Source: Bacillota bacterium
GTDB lineage: Bacteria > Bacillota > Clostridia > Acetivibrionales > DSM-1351
Assembly: GCA_023433945.1 (NCBI GenBank)
Contig: JAEYTP010000004.1
Coordinates: 1-8,504 of the forward strand
Length of the DNA: 8,504 nt
Direction of reading: 5' to 3'
This document shows, piece after piece, positions 1 to 6,088 of the stretch (position 1 is the first letter of the stretch; each line of letters opens with the position of its first letter). Under the pieces are notes generated by a model. It was not told the origin of the DNA, did not search any database, and saw only the letters and a program-made list of their open reading frames with translations. The position numbers were made by a program, and so were the translations under genes.

Positions 1-393
1 TTTTACCTTCTCTAGCTTACACCAAGGAGTACTTCCCATAATTCCAAGTAACATGGCGCGGGAAACAGCGTCATACATTAAATTTAAGCTGGAATTTCCA
101 CCGATAATAATCTCATTGGTAGCAACACCTAACATTTCACCAAAAAGTGCTTTTGCTTCTGGAAGTCCATCAAGTCCACCATAATTCCTTGCATCAGTTC
201 CATCATCTGCTTTTTTCAATTCGGACGACTTTATATCCAGCATATCCATGCTCAAATCAAGCTGCTCGGTACATGGTTTTCCACGAGTCATATCAAGCTT
301 GAGATTTTGAGCTTTAAATACTTCATAACGATTTTGAAGTTCATTAATTATAGCATTTAATTGTTCCTTTGATAATGATTTAAAGTCTGACAT
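1..393 (-). CDS. Class I aminotransferase (aspartate aminotransferase-like, MocR-type family), 5' part only
   Basis: This is the N-terminal 131 codons of a PLP-dependent fold-type I aminotransferase; the rest lies beyond the left edge of the window. The protein starts MSDFKSLSKEQ, then has LDMTRGKP and EQLDLS near residues 34-50 and DARNYGGLDGLPEAKALF near 80-97, followed by IIIGGNSSLNLMYDAVSRAM. The RGKP and NYGG.G..EAK signatures are typical of the aspartate-aminotransferase-like group often annotated Aminotran_MocR. The PLP-lysine region is not in the window, so substrate specificity cannot be read; transamination of aspartate or a related amino acid is inferred from the family. The ATG at 391-393 is preceded by AAAGGGG at a suitable distance. 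A good promoter lies about 50 bp upstream, so it is probably transcribed separately from the dipeptidase operon. The frame is open to position 1. Confidence 0.85.
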   Translation of the reverse strand, partial: MSDFKSLSKEQLNAIINELQNRYEVFKAQNLKLDMTRGKPCTEQLDLSMDMLDIKSSELKKADDGTDARNYGGLDGLPEAKALFGEMLGVATNEIIIGGNSSLNLMYDAVSRAMLLGIMGSTPWCKLEKVK

Positions 394-441
394 AATAATC
401 CCCTTTCAATACCTTTACGCTATGTAGCTTAACCTAAAATT

Positions 442-470
442 ATTCTAATACACATTATATTTTTTTGCAA
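442..470 (-). promoter_or_regulatory. Sigma-A-type promoter for the aminotransferase gene
   Basis: Read on the minus strand, a -35 box TTGCAA (465-470) and a -10 box TAGAAT (442-447) are separated by exactly 17 bp. The spacer is AT-rich. The predicted start, near 435, gives a leader of about 40 nt ending in AAAGGGG and the ATG at 393. Close agreement in both hexamers and in spacing supports it, but an AT-rich background makes chance matches easier. Confidence 0.65.
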
Positions 471-765
471 GTTTATTATATTATATATTCATAATATTTT
501 TAATTGTATATTAATAGTATATGTATATGAGCATTAAATGCAGGATGTGATTTAATAAATTTCAATCATAATGTATACATTTTATCTAATTTATTAGGCT
601 CATAAAATACAAAATTTATCAATATAGTATAAAAACATAGATAATACTTGAAAAGGAAGGAAAAAATAAAAAAATCGTGAAAAATTAAGACAAAAAAGCA
701 CAACCCAAATATCCTTGATGAATTGCGCTTCTTTAATACAGTTAAATAACATATCTTTACTGAAC
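471..765. other. AT-rich intergenic region without a supported gene
   Basis: About 295 bp of very AT-rich DNA lies between the dipeptidase operon terminator and the aminotransferase promoter. Short open frames exist on both strands, but they have no ribosome binding site and encode low-complexity hydrophobic peptides. The only ordered element I see is a 12-bp perfect palindrome, AATGTATACATT, at 570-581, about 100 bp upstream of the promoter. It could be an operator or a chance AT palindrome. Confidence 0.5.
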
Positions 766-797
766 AAAAAAAAGAAGCAAATCAAAACGATCGCTTC
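766..797 (-). terminator. Rho-independent terminator after the dipeptidase gene
   Basis: On the minus strand a stem with arms GAAGCGA and TTTGCTTC (774-797; 7 pairs including one G-U, extendable with a small bulge) and a short loop is followed directly by eight T residues (766-773). It lies about 85 bp past the dipeptidase stop codon and probably ends the operon that starts at lepB. Confidence 0.75.
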
Positions 798-881
798 ACT
801 GAGAAATTTTATTAAATCTATCTTTACACGTAACATAAATGACATGACACTGATTGCAAAATATATACGGCATAACTTAGT

Positions 882-1823
882 TTATTTAACAACCTGTTTT
901 ATCACTCTCATAAAATTCAAACCGGCAATTTTATCAACCAGCTGCTGACTGTAGTTGAGTCTAAGTAACTCATTAAATATTTTATAGATGTCCTGAACGC
1001 CATCAAGTCCGACTGGAGTACTATCGATGCCATCATAATCTGCACCAAGGCCCAGTGTATCTTCCCCGGTAAGTGCAACTATATGCTCTATATGCTTAAT
1101 AACACAGGTCAAGTCAGCGTTTCCATCGTTTGCAAGAAAATCAGGACAAAGGTTTATACCGGTGACTCCCCCGTTTTCTTTCAATGCAAGAAGTTGATTG
1201 TCTGTAAGATTCCTTCTGTGTCCACATATACTCTTAGAATTAGAATGGCTTGCAATAATAGGCGCCGTCGTCCTGTTAATTACATCCCAAAAACCTGACT
1301 CCGACAAATGAGATACATCAACCATCATTCCCAACCTATTCATTTCGCTAACGACTTCAATGCCAAAAGGAGTGAGCCCTCCACCGGTAATAGCATCAGC
1401 TACACCATCTGCAATCTGATTTCTGTAATTCCATGTAAGTGTGATGGCTCTTACACCTAGTCGATACAGCATTCTAAGTGCTGAAATGCTTCCCTCCAAG
1501 GCATCTCCGCCTTCGATAGTAAGCACAGCAGCTATCTTTTGGTGTTTGATTGCCGACATAATCTCGTTGTAATTACAACATAACATTATGTCGTTACTAT
1601 TAATTTTAATTTCATTATAAAGGCGGTCAATAATGTCCATTGCTCGCCTTAATCCGCCCATTTTTGCCTGCGTTGGAGAAATATATGCGGCAAAAAACTG
1701 AACAAAGCCATCTTCATAGTTTTTTAGCCTTTTTATATCAATATGTCCCTTGTTTTCTAAAAGGTCTTCCTTTGAATCCATTATAGTTGTAATGGTATCT
1801 GAATGTGCGTCTACAATTAACAT
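882..1823 (-). CDS. Membrane dipeptidase family protein (peptidase M19, renal-dipeptidase type)
   Basis: A 313-aa zinc hydrolase of the M19 family, which cleaves dipeptides and tolerates D-residues at the C-terminal position. Visible motifs, mapped by comparison with human renal dipeptidase, are VDAHSDT (H7 and D9, first-zinc ligands), TIEGGDALEG (E104, bridging ligand), DVSHLS (H172) and ASHSN (H193, second-zinc ligands), GHRRNLTD (R203/R204, substrate-binding arginine) and LGADYDG (D262). The usual substrate-contact histidine after the LGVRAITLT strand appears to be a tryptophan (TWN, W131). I believe this is common in bacterial members, but cannot check it here. There is no signal peptide, so it is probably cytosolic, with a role in peptide or peptidoglycan-derived dipeptide turnover (inferred). 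The ATG follows GGAGGA at good spacing. It is 62 nt downstream of yraN and is the last gene before the terminator. Confidence 0.92.
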   Translation of the reverse strand: MLIVDAHSDTITTIMDSKEDLLENKGHIDIKRLKNYEDGFVQFFAAYISPTQAKMGGLRRAMDIIDRLYNEIKINSNDIMLCCNYNEIMSAIKHQKIAAVLTIEGGDALEGSISALRMLYRLGVRAITLTWNYRNQIADGVADAITGGGLTPFGIEVVSEMNRLGMMVDVSHLSESGFWDVINRTTAPIIASHSNSKSICGHRRNLTDNQLLALKENGGVTGINLCPDFLANDGNADLTCVIKHIEHIVALTGEDTLGLGADYDGIDSTPVGLDGVQDIYKIFNELLRLNYSQQLVDKIAGLNFMRVIKQVVK

Positions 1824-1885
1824 GTGAGTCCTCCATTAACCTGATTAAAAACATTGTAATAAGAAAAATAACGATATTACTAGAT

Positions 1886-2509
1886 TTAAAAAGCGTTCTT
1901 CAATAGCTGCAGATTCTGTATTTCATGTAAACTATTATAGTATATCTCAATTACATCAAACCTTACACAGCAATTTTTGCAACGGTTTTGTGACAAATAG
2001 ATATTTGCAAGCATCTTGATTTTTTGCTGCTTTTCATATGTAACTGCTTCTCTAGGCAAACCGAAAGAACAAGATGATCTCGCTTTTACCTCTATAAAAC
2101 AAATATATTCTGCATCGTAAGCAATTATATCAATTTCTCCAAATCTGCTTACTCTGAAATTCTGTTTGATTATTTTGTAACCATTACTTGTGAGATATTC
2201 ACATGCTTGTTGCTCAGCCCATGCCCCTATTTTGCGCTTGTTGAAGACCGGTTCATTTTTGACCGCTATTTTAGAATGAACAGGTACACTATCTTCTAAT
2301 GGTGCATGTTGTGATGCAGCTGTTATATGAGCAGGTGCATTATCCTCTAATGGTGCATATTGTGATGCAACTGTTTTATGAGCAGATGCATTACCCTCTA
2401 ATGGTGCATATTGTGATGCAACTGTTTTATGAGAAGATGCATTATCTTTGAATGATTTGTCTTTATGAGTCGGTTTTTGTATGTCTTCAACTCTATTGTG
2501 CTTATCCAT
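1886..2509 (-). CDS. yraN: YraN family protein (UPF0102, endonuclease-like fold) with a repeat-built N-terminal extension
   Basis: A 207-aa protein whose residues 89-207 match the YraN/UPF0102 family: NKRKIGAWAEQQACEYL, then GEIDIIAYD (E125, D127) and FIEVKAR (E140, K142), followed by the REAVTYEKQQKI segment. These acidic and lysine residues form the PD-(D/E)xK-like core that relates the family to Holliday-junction resolvases; its cellular role is still poorly defined. Usual members are about 115-130 aa and begin near the NKR motif. Here about 88 extra residues precede it, including three 17-residue repeats. The start is supported by AAAGGGG just upstream of the ATG at 2507-2509. I see no in-frame ATG, GTG or TTG with a ribosome site between the repeats and the core, so the extension is probably translated. 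The gene lies 203 nt downstream of the FlhB-like gene, across a 13-bp repeat array, and upstream of the dipeptidase. Confidence 0.88.
   Translation of the reverse strand: MDKHNRVEDIQKPTHKDKSFKDNASSHKTVASQYAPLEGNASAHKTVASQYAPLEDNAPAHITAASQHAPLEDSVPVHSKIAVKNEPVFNKRKIGAWAEQQACEYLTSNGYKIIKQNFRVSRFGEIDIIAYDAEYICFIEVKARSSCSFGLPREAVTYEKQQKIKMLANIYLSQNRCKNCCVRFDVIEIYYNSLHEIQNLQLLKNAF
2291..2443 (-). repeat. 51-bp tandem repeat (three copies) encoding a 17-residue motif in YraN
   Basis: YraN residues 23-39, 40-56 and 57-73 are three successive copies of a 17-residue unit, best represented by NASAHKTVASQYAPLED. A degenerate fourth start (SVPVH) follows. The first two copies are almost identical in protein and DNA, and the third, nearest the nuclease domain, has diverged (HITAASQHAPLED). 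The 51-bp unit is a multiple of three, so gain or loss of copies keeps the frame open. The unit is polar and probably disordered; no function is recognised. Confidence 0.9.
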
Positions 2510-2545
2510 ATGTACCCCTTTGAAGCTGTCTCTCCATATGAGTGC

Positions 2546-2726
2546 TATCTATTCAAGTGGTGTATTCAAGCTGTCTAGTCAAACAATCTATTCAATCGGT
2601 TTAATCAAACTGACTATTCATACTACCTATTCAAACTGTATATTCAAGTGGTCTATTCAAACGACTATTCAAACTGTATATTTAAGCGATCTATTCAAGC
2701 GGTCTAATCAAACTATCTATTCAAAC
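2546..2726. repeat. Degenerate 13-bp tandem repeat array, 14 units
   Basis: Read on the plus strand, the stretch divides without gaps into 14 units related to TATCTATTCAAAC: thirteen of 13 bp and one of 12 bp (2663-2674). The TATTCAA core is kept in most units, while the first two or three bases and the last two vary. The array starts just upstream of the yraN ribosome site and ends inside the ylqH coding region, where it supplies the final Leu-Asn-Arg and stop codons. Because 13 is not a multiple of three, the minus strand has stops in every unit set, so it is not a minus-strand coding repeat. No clear promoter or terminator is seen in it. Confidence 0.88.
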
Positions 2727-3030
2727 GGTCACCGTAATACTTATCAACATTTCCGATAAAGAGCAATATTTCAGCTACAACATCATATATTTCAGGCGGA
2801 ATCTCATCCCCAATGCTTAATGAAGAAAGTGTATTTGCGAGGTTTGCATCCTTGTAAACAGGTACATTGCTTTCGTTTGCTTTATCAATAATCCTTTGTG
2901 CAACCTCGCCTTTTCCTGTGGCAATGACTTTAGGCGCTCTATCGGTATCAGGTGAATATTGAAGAGCAGCGGCCTGCTTAATTTCTTTATTTTTGTCAAC
3001 TGCTCTTTTTTCTACTCTCTTATTTACCAT
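2713..3030 (-). CDS. ylqH: FlhB C-terminal-domain-like protein (YlqH type, EscU/YscU/HrcU family)
   Basis: This 105-aa protein corresponds to the cytoplasmic C-terminal domain of FlhB, the export switch protein of the flagellar type III system, without the membrane part. Residues 18-92 carry the family pattern: AAALQYSPDTDRAPKVIATG, VAQRIIDKANESNVPVY, then IGDEIPPEIYDVVAEILLFI. In FlhB this sequence directly follows the autocleavage motif NPTH. Here the NPTH is absent and the protein begins with a lysine-rich leader (VNKRVEKRAVDKNKEIK), so it resembles the post-cleavage fragment. B. subtilis has a similar stand-alone protein, YlqH, at the same locus. The start follows AGGAGG at 8-nt spacing, and that ribosome site overlaps the stop codon of the FliK-like gene, so the two are likely translationally coupled. 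The last residues (LNR) and the stop are formed by a 13-bp repeat unit. A role as a specificity switch is inference only. Confidence 0.88.
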   Translation of the reverse strand: MVNKRVEKRAVDKNKEIKQAAALQYSPDTDRAPKVIATGKGEVAQRIIDKANESNVPVYKDANLANTLSSLSIGDEIPPEIYDVVAEILLFIGNVDKYYGDRLNR

Positions 3031-3038
3031 TTGTACTG

Positions 3039-3045
3039 CCTCCTA
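3039..3045 (-). promoter_or_regulatory. Ribosome binding site of ylqH overlapping the upstream stop codon
   Basis: The minus-strand sequence TAGGAGG combines the TAG stop of the FliK-like gene (3043-3045) with a perfect AGGAGG (3039-3044), 8 nt before the ylqH ATG. This arrangement favours translational coupling and matched expression of the two proteins. Confidence 0.8.
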
Positions 3046-5226
3046 GAGGGTAATGTCTATACTGTTTGGCTTCTTTATAAACTCTTTCTGAGCCTCTGTC
3101 TCAAAGTTTATTATGTTTAATGGTTCATCCAAAAGCTTAAAAGTATAGTCCACTAATCTATAGCCCTTTGACAACAGTGAATTATAAAGCTCTCTATGAC
3201 TCTCCTTCATAACAGGGAAAATGTCACTGTTTTCAAGGCGAAAATTTGTGCTTATATCCTTTTTGTCAATACTCAACAATGTATCAATACGCCCTGCATT
3301 TTGGCTATCTAAAGAAATAAGTACTGTGAGGTTTGACGGGTCTAGCTTCTTTGATTTTGAACCCCTTTTTAGCATATATAGCTCACCAGTGATATCCTTA
3401 TTGAACATGCTAAGCGGCAGCTGCATATATGAGCTGTAATTATTAAGCTGATTTAAGAAACTCATGTTACTGTCTAGACTACCTGACAGATTTATCATAG
3501 ATTCTCTTGCAAAGCCATTTAATTGCGAAGCTAAGTGCTTTATGCTCGATACACTATCCTGTAGATCTTTAAATAGTTTCATTGGGTTTAATAACTGGTT
3601 ATCATCTGAATCCAGCTTAACAAACAAGCTTTTGAGGTTATCTGCTTGCGCCTTTAGTTCTTTATTCGGAGATTGCTCAGCCAAGCTTTCCATATTGTGA
3701 AGCTTTGAAAGCAGATTTGCAGTTTGTGAATCTAATTGCTTAACAAGTGCATTGTCTTTGAAGCTTGTTGAAAGAGAGCTCAAGCTGGATTTTAATGCAT
3801 CCAACCTCGATATTAATGCCTTGTTATCAGACGGCGCTGCGCCACCCTGAGCCGCATTCTGTGCCTGTACTGTGCCAGCTGCTCCACCCTGACCCTGTAT
3901 AGTACCTGCCCCGCTCGCATTTTGTGCCTGTACCGTAGCTCCTGCACCGTCCCCGACCTGGGCAGCTGTTTGTGCCACGTTTTGTGCTGTATTTTGGGCT
4001 TGAGCAGCTGACATGCCAGTATTCTGTCCCTGTGCCGAAGATATACCGCCCTGAACATTACCGGTTTGCTGAGGGTCAGCTGCCTTCATGCCTGCAGCCG
4101 TGCCTCCAGTGGTGGCAGCATCTTGCTTGGCACTGTCCACGTTTAATGTGGCTGCAGCCTGTGCTGTCTGCGCTGATGCAGAGTTTGGGCCTGCCTGCGC
4201 GCCGCTAGCATTGCTCTGGCCTGCAAGAGGTGCCGTCGCACTGTTTTGTGCACCGCTCTGTGTTGCGGTAGCAGGCCCTGCACTTGACGTGTTAGCTGAT
4301 GCTGAGCCGGCTGCAGCTTTATCGGAGGCTGCAACCTCGGTGGTAGTGCCCGTAGCAGCATTTGGTTGGCCAGCCGCGGCCGAGGTTGCAGCTGGGTTCG
4401 CGGTAGCACCGGTCGTAGCAGGCGACGCACTTGCGCCTTTAGCCATTGCTTGTAACGAATTGGAAAGTCCATCATCATTTGTAGCCAACTCACCCAATAG
4501 CTGCGTGAGCTTCTGCAATATAAGATTGGTTTGTTGACTTGAACTATCCTTATTATTAAGTAAACTTATTAAACTTTTTAGATTTGTTGTTATATCCGAT
4601 AATTCTTGACTAAAATCACCCGTCAAATGCTGATTTATGACTTTAACAAGCTCATTTATATCATTGCCTATTTTGAGTCTGCCAGCTAAAAGGTTTTTCA
4701 ACTTTTCAATGCTGCCATCGTCATTCATGCGTGTAGCTGTCACAAAGCTTGCTGCTTTTGCATCTATGTCGGTATTAGCCTTCATAACAGTAGCCGTTTG
4801 AGCAACCAATTCTCTAGTGATTGGAACATTTCGTTCTGTTAATGCTTTTGCGATTTGAATGTTTTCTTCGGTTGCAGGTATGTCCTGCTCAGAAAGTATA
4901 TTCTTTATTGATGCAAGAGGGTCGATTTCAGCTTGTTGAACAGTATTTTTTACCGTCTCAAGTACCAGCCTTCCATCCGAAAACCCTTTTACGCTGAAAT
5001 TCATATGTTCGCCAGCTTTTAATTGTTGGGGATTGAGTGTGTTGGCAGTGAATTTAGTACCATCAGATAACTTGAGCACTGCCTCGTTACCAGTGGTATT
5101 GATCACCTGAGCCCTAATTGTATCCCCTGGCTGAAGCTTTGACAAAATATCAGCATTGCCATTAGGCAATCCGTTATAGCCCATTATTTGCCCATCAATT
5201 CTCACGTTTTGTACCCCCTGATACAT
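3043..5226 (-). CDS. FliK-like (YlqG-type) hook-length-control-related protein with a large Ala/Gln-rich insert
   Basis: A 727-aa protein with three regions. Residues 1-95 look like a small beta-rich domain (LQPGDTIRAQVI, EAVLKLSDGTKF, QLKAGEHMNFSVKG). Residues 100-260 are helical (IPATEENIQIAKALTERNVPITREL). Residues 262-468 are low-complexity Ala/Gln/Gly/Thr/Ser. After a further helical stretch (470-600), residues 613-700 resemble the FliK C-terminal core (LTVLISLDSQNAGRIDTLLSIDK, then FRLENSDIFPVMKESHRELYNSLLSKGYRL). There is no signal peptide or membrane segment. It sits at the ylqG position of B. subtilis, next to the FlhB-like gene; FliK and FlhB are known partners in flagellar substrate switching, so a shared role is plausible but unproven. 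It lies 26 nt downstream of rnhB. The ATG at 5226 has only a weak ribosome site; a GTG at 5205 has a strong one and may be the true start, giving 720 aa. Confidence 0.75.
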   Translation of the reverse strand: MYQGVQNVRIDGQIMGYNGLPNGNADILSKLQPGDTIRAQVINTTGNEAVLKLSDGTKFTANTLNPQQLKAGEHMNFSVKGFSDGRLVLETVKNTVQQAEIDPLASIKNILSEQDIPATEENIQIAKALTERNVPITRELVAQTATVMKANTDIDAKAASFVTATRMNDDGSIEKLKNLLAGRLKIGNDINELVKVINQHLTGDFSQELSDITTNLKSLISLLNNKDSSSQQTNLILQKLTQLLGELATNDDGLSNSLQAMAKGASASPATTGATANPAATSAAAGQPNAATGTTTEVAASDKAAAGSASANTSSAGPATATQSGAQNSATAPLAGQSNASGAQAGPNSASAQTAQAAATLNVDSAKQDAATTGGTAAGMKAADPQQTGNVQGGISSAQGQNTGMSAAQAQNTAQNVAQTAAQVGDGAGATVQAQNASGAGTIQGQGGAAGTVQAQNAAQGGAAPSDNKALISRLDALKSSLSSLSTSFKDNALVKQLDSQTANLLSKLHNMESLAEQSPNKELKAQADNLKSLFVKLDSDDNQLLNPMKLFKDLQDSVSSIKHLASQLNGFARESMINLSGSLDSNMSFLNQLNNYSSYMQLPLSMFNKDITGELYMLKRGSKSKKLDPSNLTVLISLDSQNAGRIDTLLSIDKKDISTNFRLENSDIFPVMKESHRELYNSLLSKGYRLVDYTFKLLDEPLNIINFETEAQKEFIKKPNSIDITL
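3823..4443 (-). repeat. Low-complexity GC-rich Ala/Gln/Gly/Thr insert in the FliK-like gene
   Basis: Residues 262-468 of the FliK-like protein are almost entirely Ala, Gly, Thr, Ser, Gln, Asn and Pro. Recurring short motifs include TVQAQNA, AQNTAQNVAQTAAQ and GQGGAAGTVQ. The DNA is visibly richer in G and C than anything else in the window, because Ala (GCN) and Gly (GGN) codons dominate. It resembles the disordered linkers of FliK proteins, which act as flexible rulers or spacers, but here it is unusually long and alanine-rich. The antisense strand is also open here, as expected from GCN-rich coding. Confidence 0.85.
5203..5219 (-). promoter_or_regulatory. Alternative ribosome binding site and GTG start for the FliK-like gene
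   Basis: Codon 8 of the FliK-like frame is GTG (5203-5205). It is preceded 8 nt upstream by AGGGGG (5214-5219), a much better Shine-Dalgarno match than anything before the ATG at 5226. Initiation here would remove seven residues and begin the protein at (M)RIDGQIMGYNG. Confidence 0.55.
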
Positions 5227-5252
5227 GGATTTAAGCTCTCAAGAAATATCTC

Positions 5253-6023
5253 TTATACATTAATAAAATTCTTTACGAAGCTTAATCTATGTATCGGACA
5301 AATACCGAATTTTTTAATAGCGGAAATGTGTTGAGCAGTTCCATATCCCTTATGAGTAGCAAATCCGTATTCGGGGTATTGAGAATCTAGCTCAGAAATA
5401 AGCCTATCTCTAGTAACTTTTGCAAGTATGGATGCAGCAGCAATAGAAAGGCTCAAGGCATCACCTTTTATTATAGGAAACTGTTTTGTGCTGATATCTT
5501 CTAATTTTACAGCATCGAGAAGTATGCAGTCTGCCTGCTGAGAAAGCCCGCAAATTGCTTCTCTCATTGCCTTTTTTGTAGCATTGAGAATATTTATTTC
5601 ATCTATACATTTTTCATCTACGATTGAAATGCTATAGGCAAGGGCCCTCTGCTTTATTTCATCAAATAGCCTGTCGCGAACTGCTTCACTAAGCTTCTTT
5701 GAATCATTGACACCCTCTATTAACAACCCCTTAGGAAGAATTACGGCTGCAGCTACAACTGGCCCAGCTAAAGGGCCTCTGCCAGCCTCATCTACTCCGG
5801 CAATAAAGGAGTACCCTTCATTGTAAGCCATATTCTCGTATTCCAACATTTTTGTAAGACGAGCCAGCTCTTTATCTTGTTTTTGCTTTAGCTTGGCATA
5901 TTTATCAAGTAGCTTATCAACATTGTTACCCTGTTCTTGTAGTACTTGAAGCTCATTTATTGCATCATTAACTTCTAGATCCTTGACCAAATCAAGTATC
6001 TGCTTTTGTGTCATCTTTTGCAT
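5253..6023 (-). CDS. rnhB: Ribonuclease HII
   Basis: A 256-aa enzyme that cleaves the RNA strand of RNA/DNA hybrids and starts removal of single ribonucleotides from DNA in the cytoplasm. Signature residues are in FIAGVDEAGRGPLAGPVVAAAVIL (D78, E79), CILLDAV (D170) and PIIKGDALSLSIAAASILAKVTRDR (D188), which gives the expected DEDD metal-binding set. The first 70 residues are a charged helical extension (DKLLDKYAKLKQKQDKELARL), as in B. subtilis RnhB, and the total length fits that subtype (about 255 aa). The ATG at 6023 follows GTGAGGTC with 5-nt spacing; Met4 is a weaker alternative. It lies in the operon downstream of ylqF across the 27-bp repeat array and 26 nt upstream of the FliK-like gene. 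Confidence 0.96.
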   Translation of the reverse strand: MQKMTQKQILDLVKDLEVNDAINELQVLQEQGNNVDKLLDKYAKLKQKQDKELARLTKMLEYENMAYNEGYSFIAGVDEAGRGPLAGPVVAAAVILPKGLLIEGVNDSKKLSEAVRDRLFDEIKQRALAYSISIVDEKCIDEINILNATKKAMREAICGLSQQADCILLDAVKLEDISTKQFPIIKGDALSLSIAAASILAKVTRDRLISELDSQYPEYGFATHKGYGTAQHISAIKKFGICPIHRLSFVKNFINV

Positions 6024-6088
6024 TTTGACCTCACATTGCTTATCTTTTATAACTTAAATATTACTTTTCTGTATCCTTGTCTTCTGGA

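Noticed and set aside
600..845. Minus-strand open frame of 81 codons, hydrophobic
   Set aside because: No ribosome binding site, extreme AT and Phe/Leu/Ile bias, and the dipeptidase operon terminator lies within it.
715..948. Plus-strand open frame of 77 codons
   Set aside because: It overlaps the terminator and the 3' end of the dipeptidase gene on the opposite strand; no ribosome site and no recognisable family.
2546..2726. Replication-origin-like iterons
   Set aside because: The units are degenerate and there is no adjacent replication initiator gene or DnaA-box cluster; the context is a housekeeping operon.
2481..2759. Plus-strand open frame through the 13-bp array
   Set aside because: Open only because the repeat unit lacks stops in that direction; no ribosome site, and it overlaps the ends of yraN and ylqH in antisense.
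4088..4537. Plus-strand Ala/Val-rich open frame of 149 codons antisense to the FliK-like gene
   Set aside because: Antisense shadow of GCN-rich coding sequence; the minus-strand frame is far longer and has recognisable ends.
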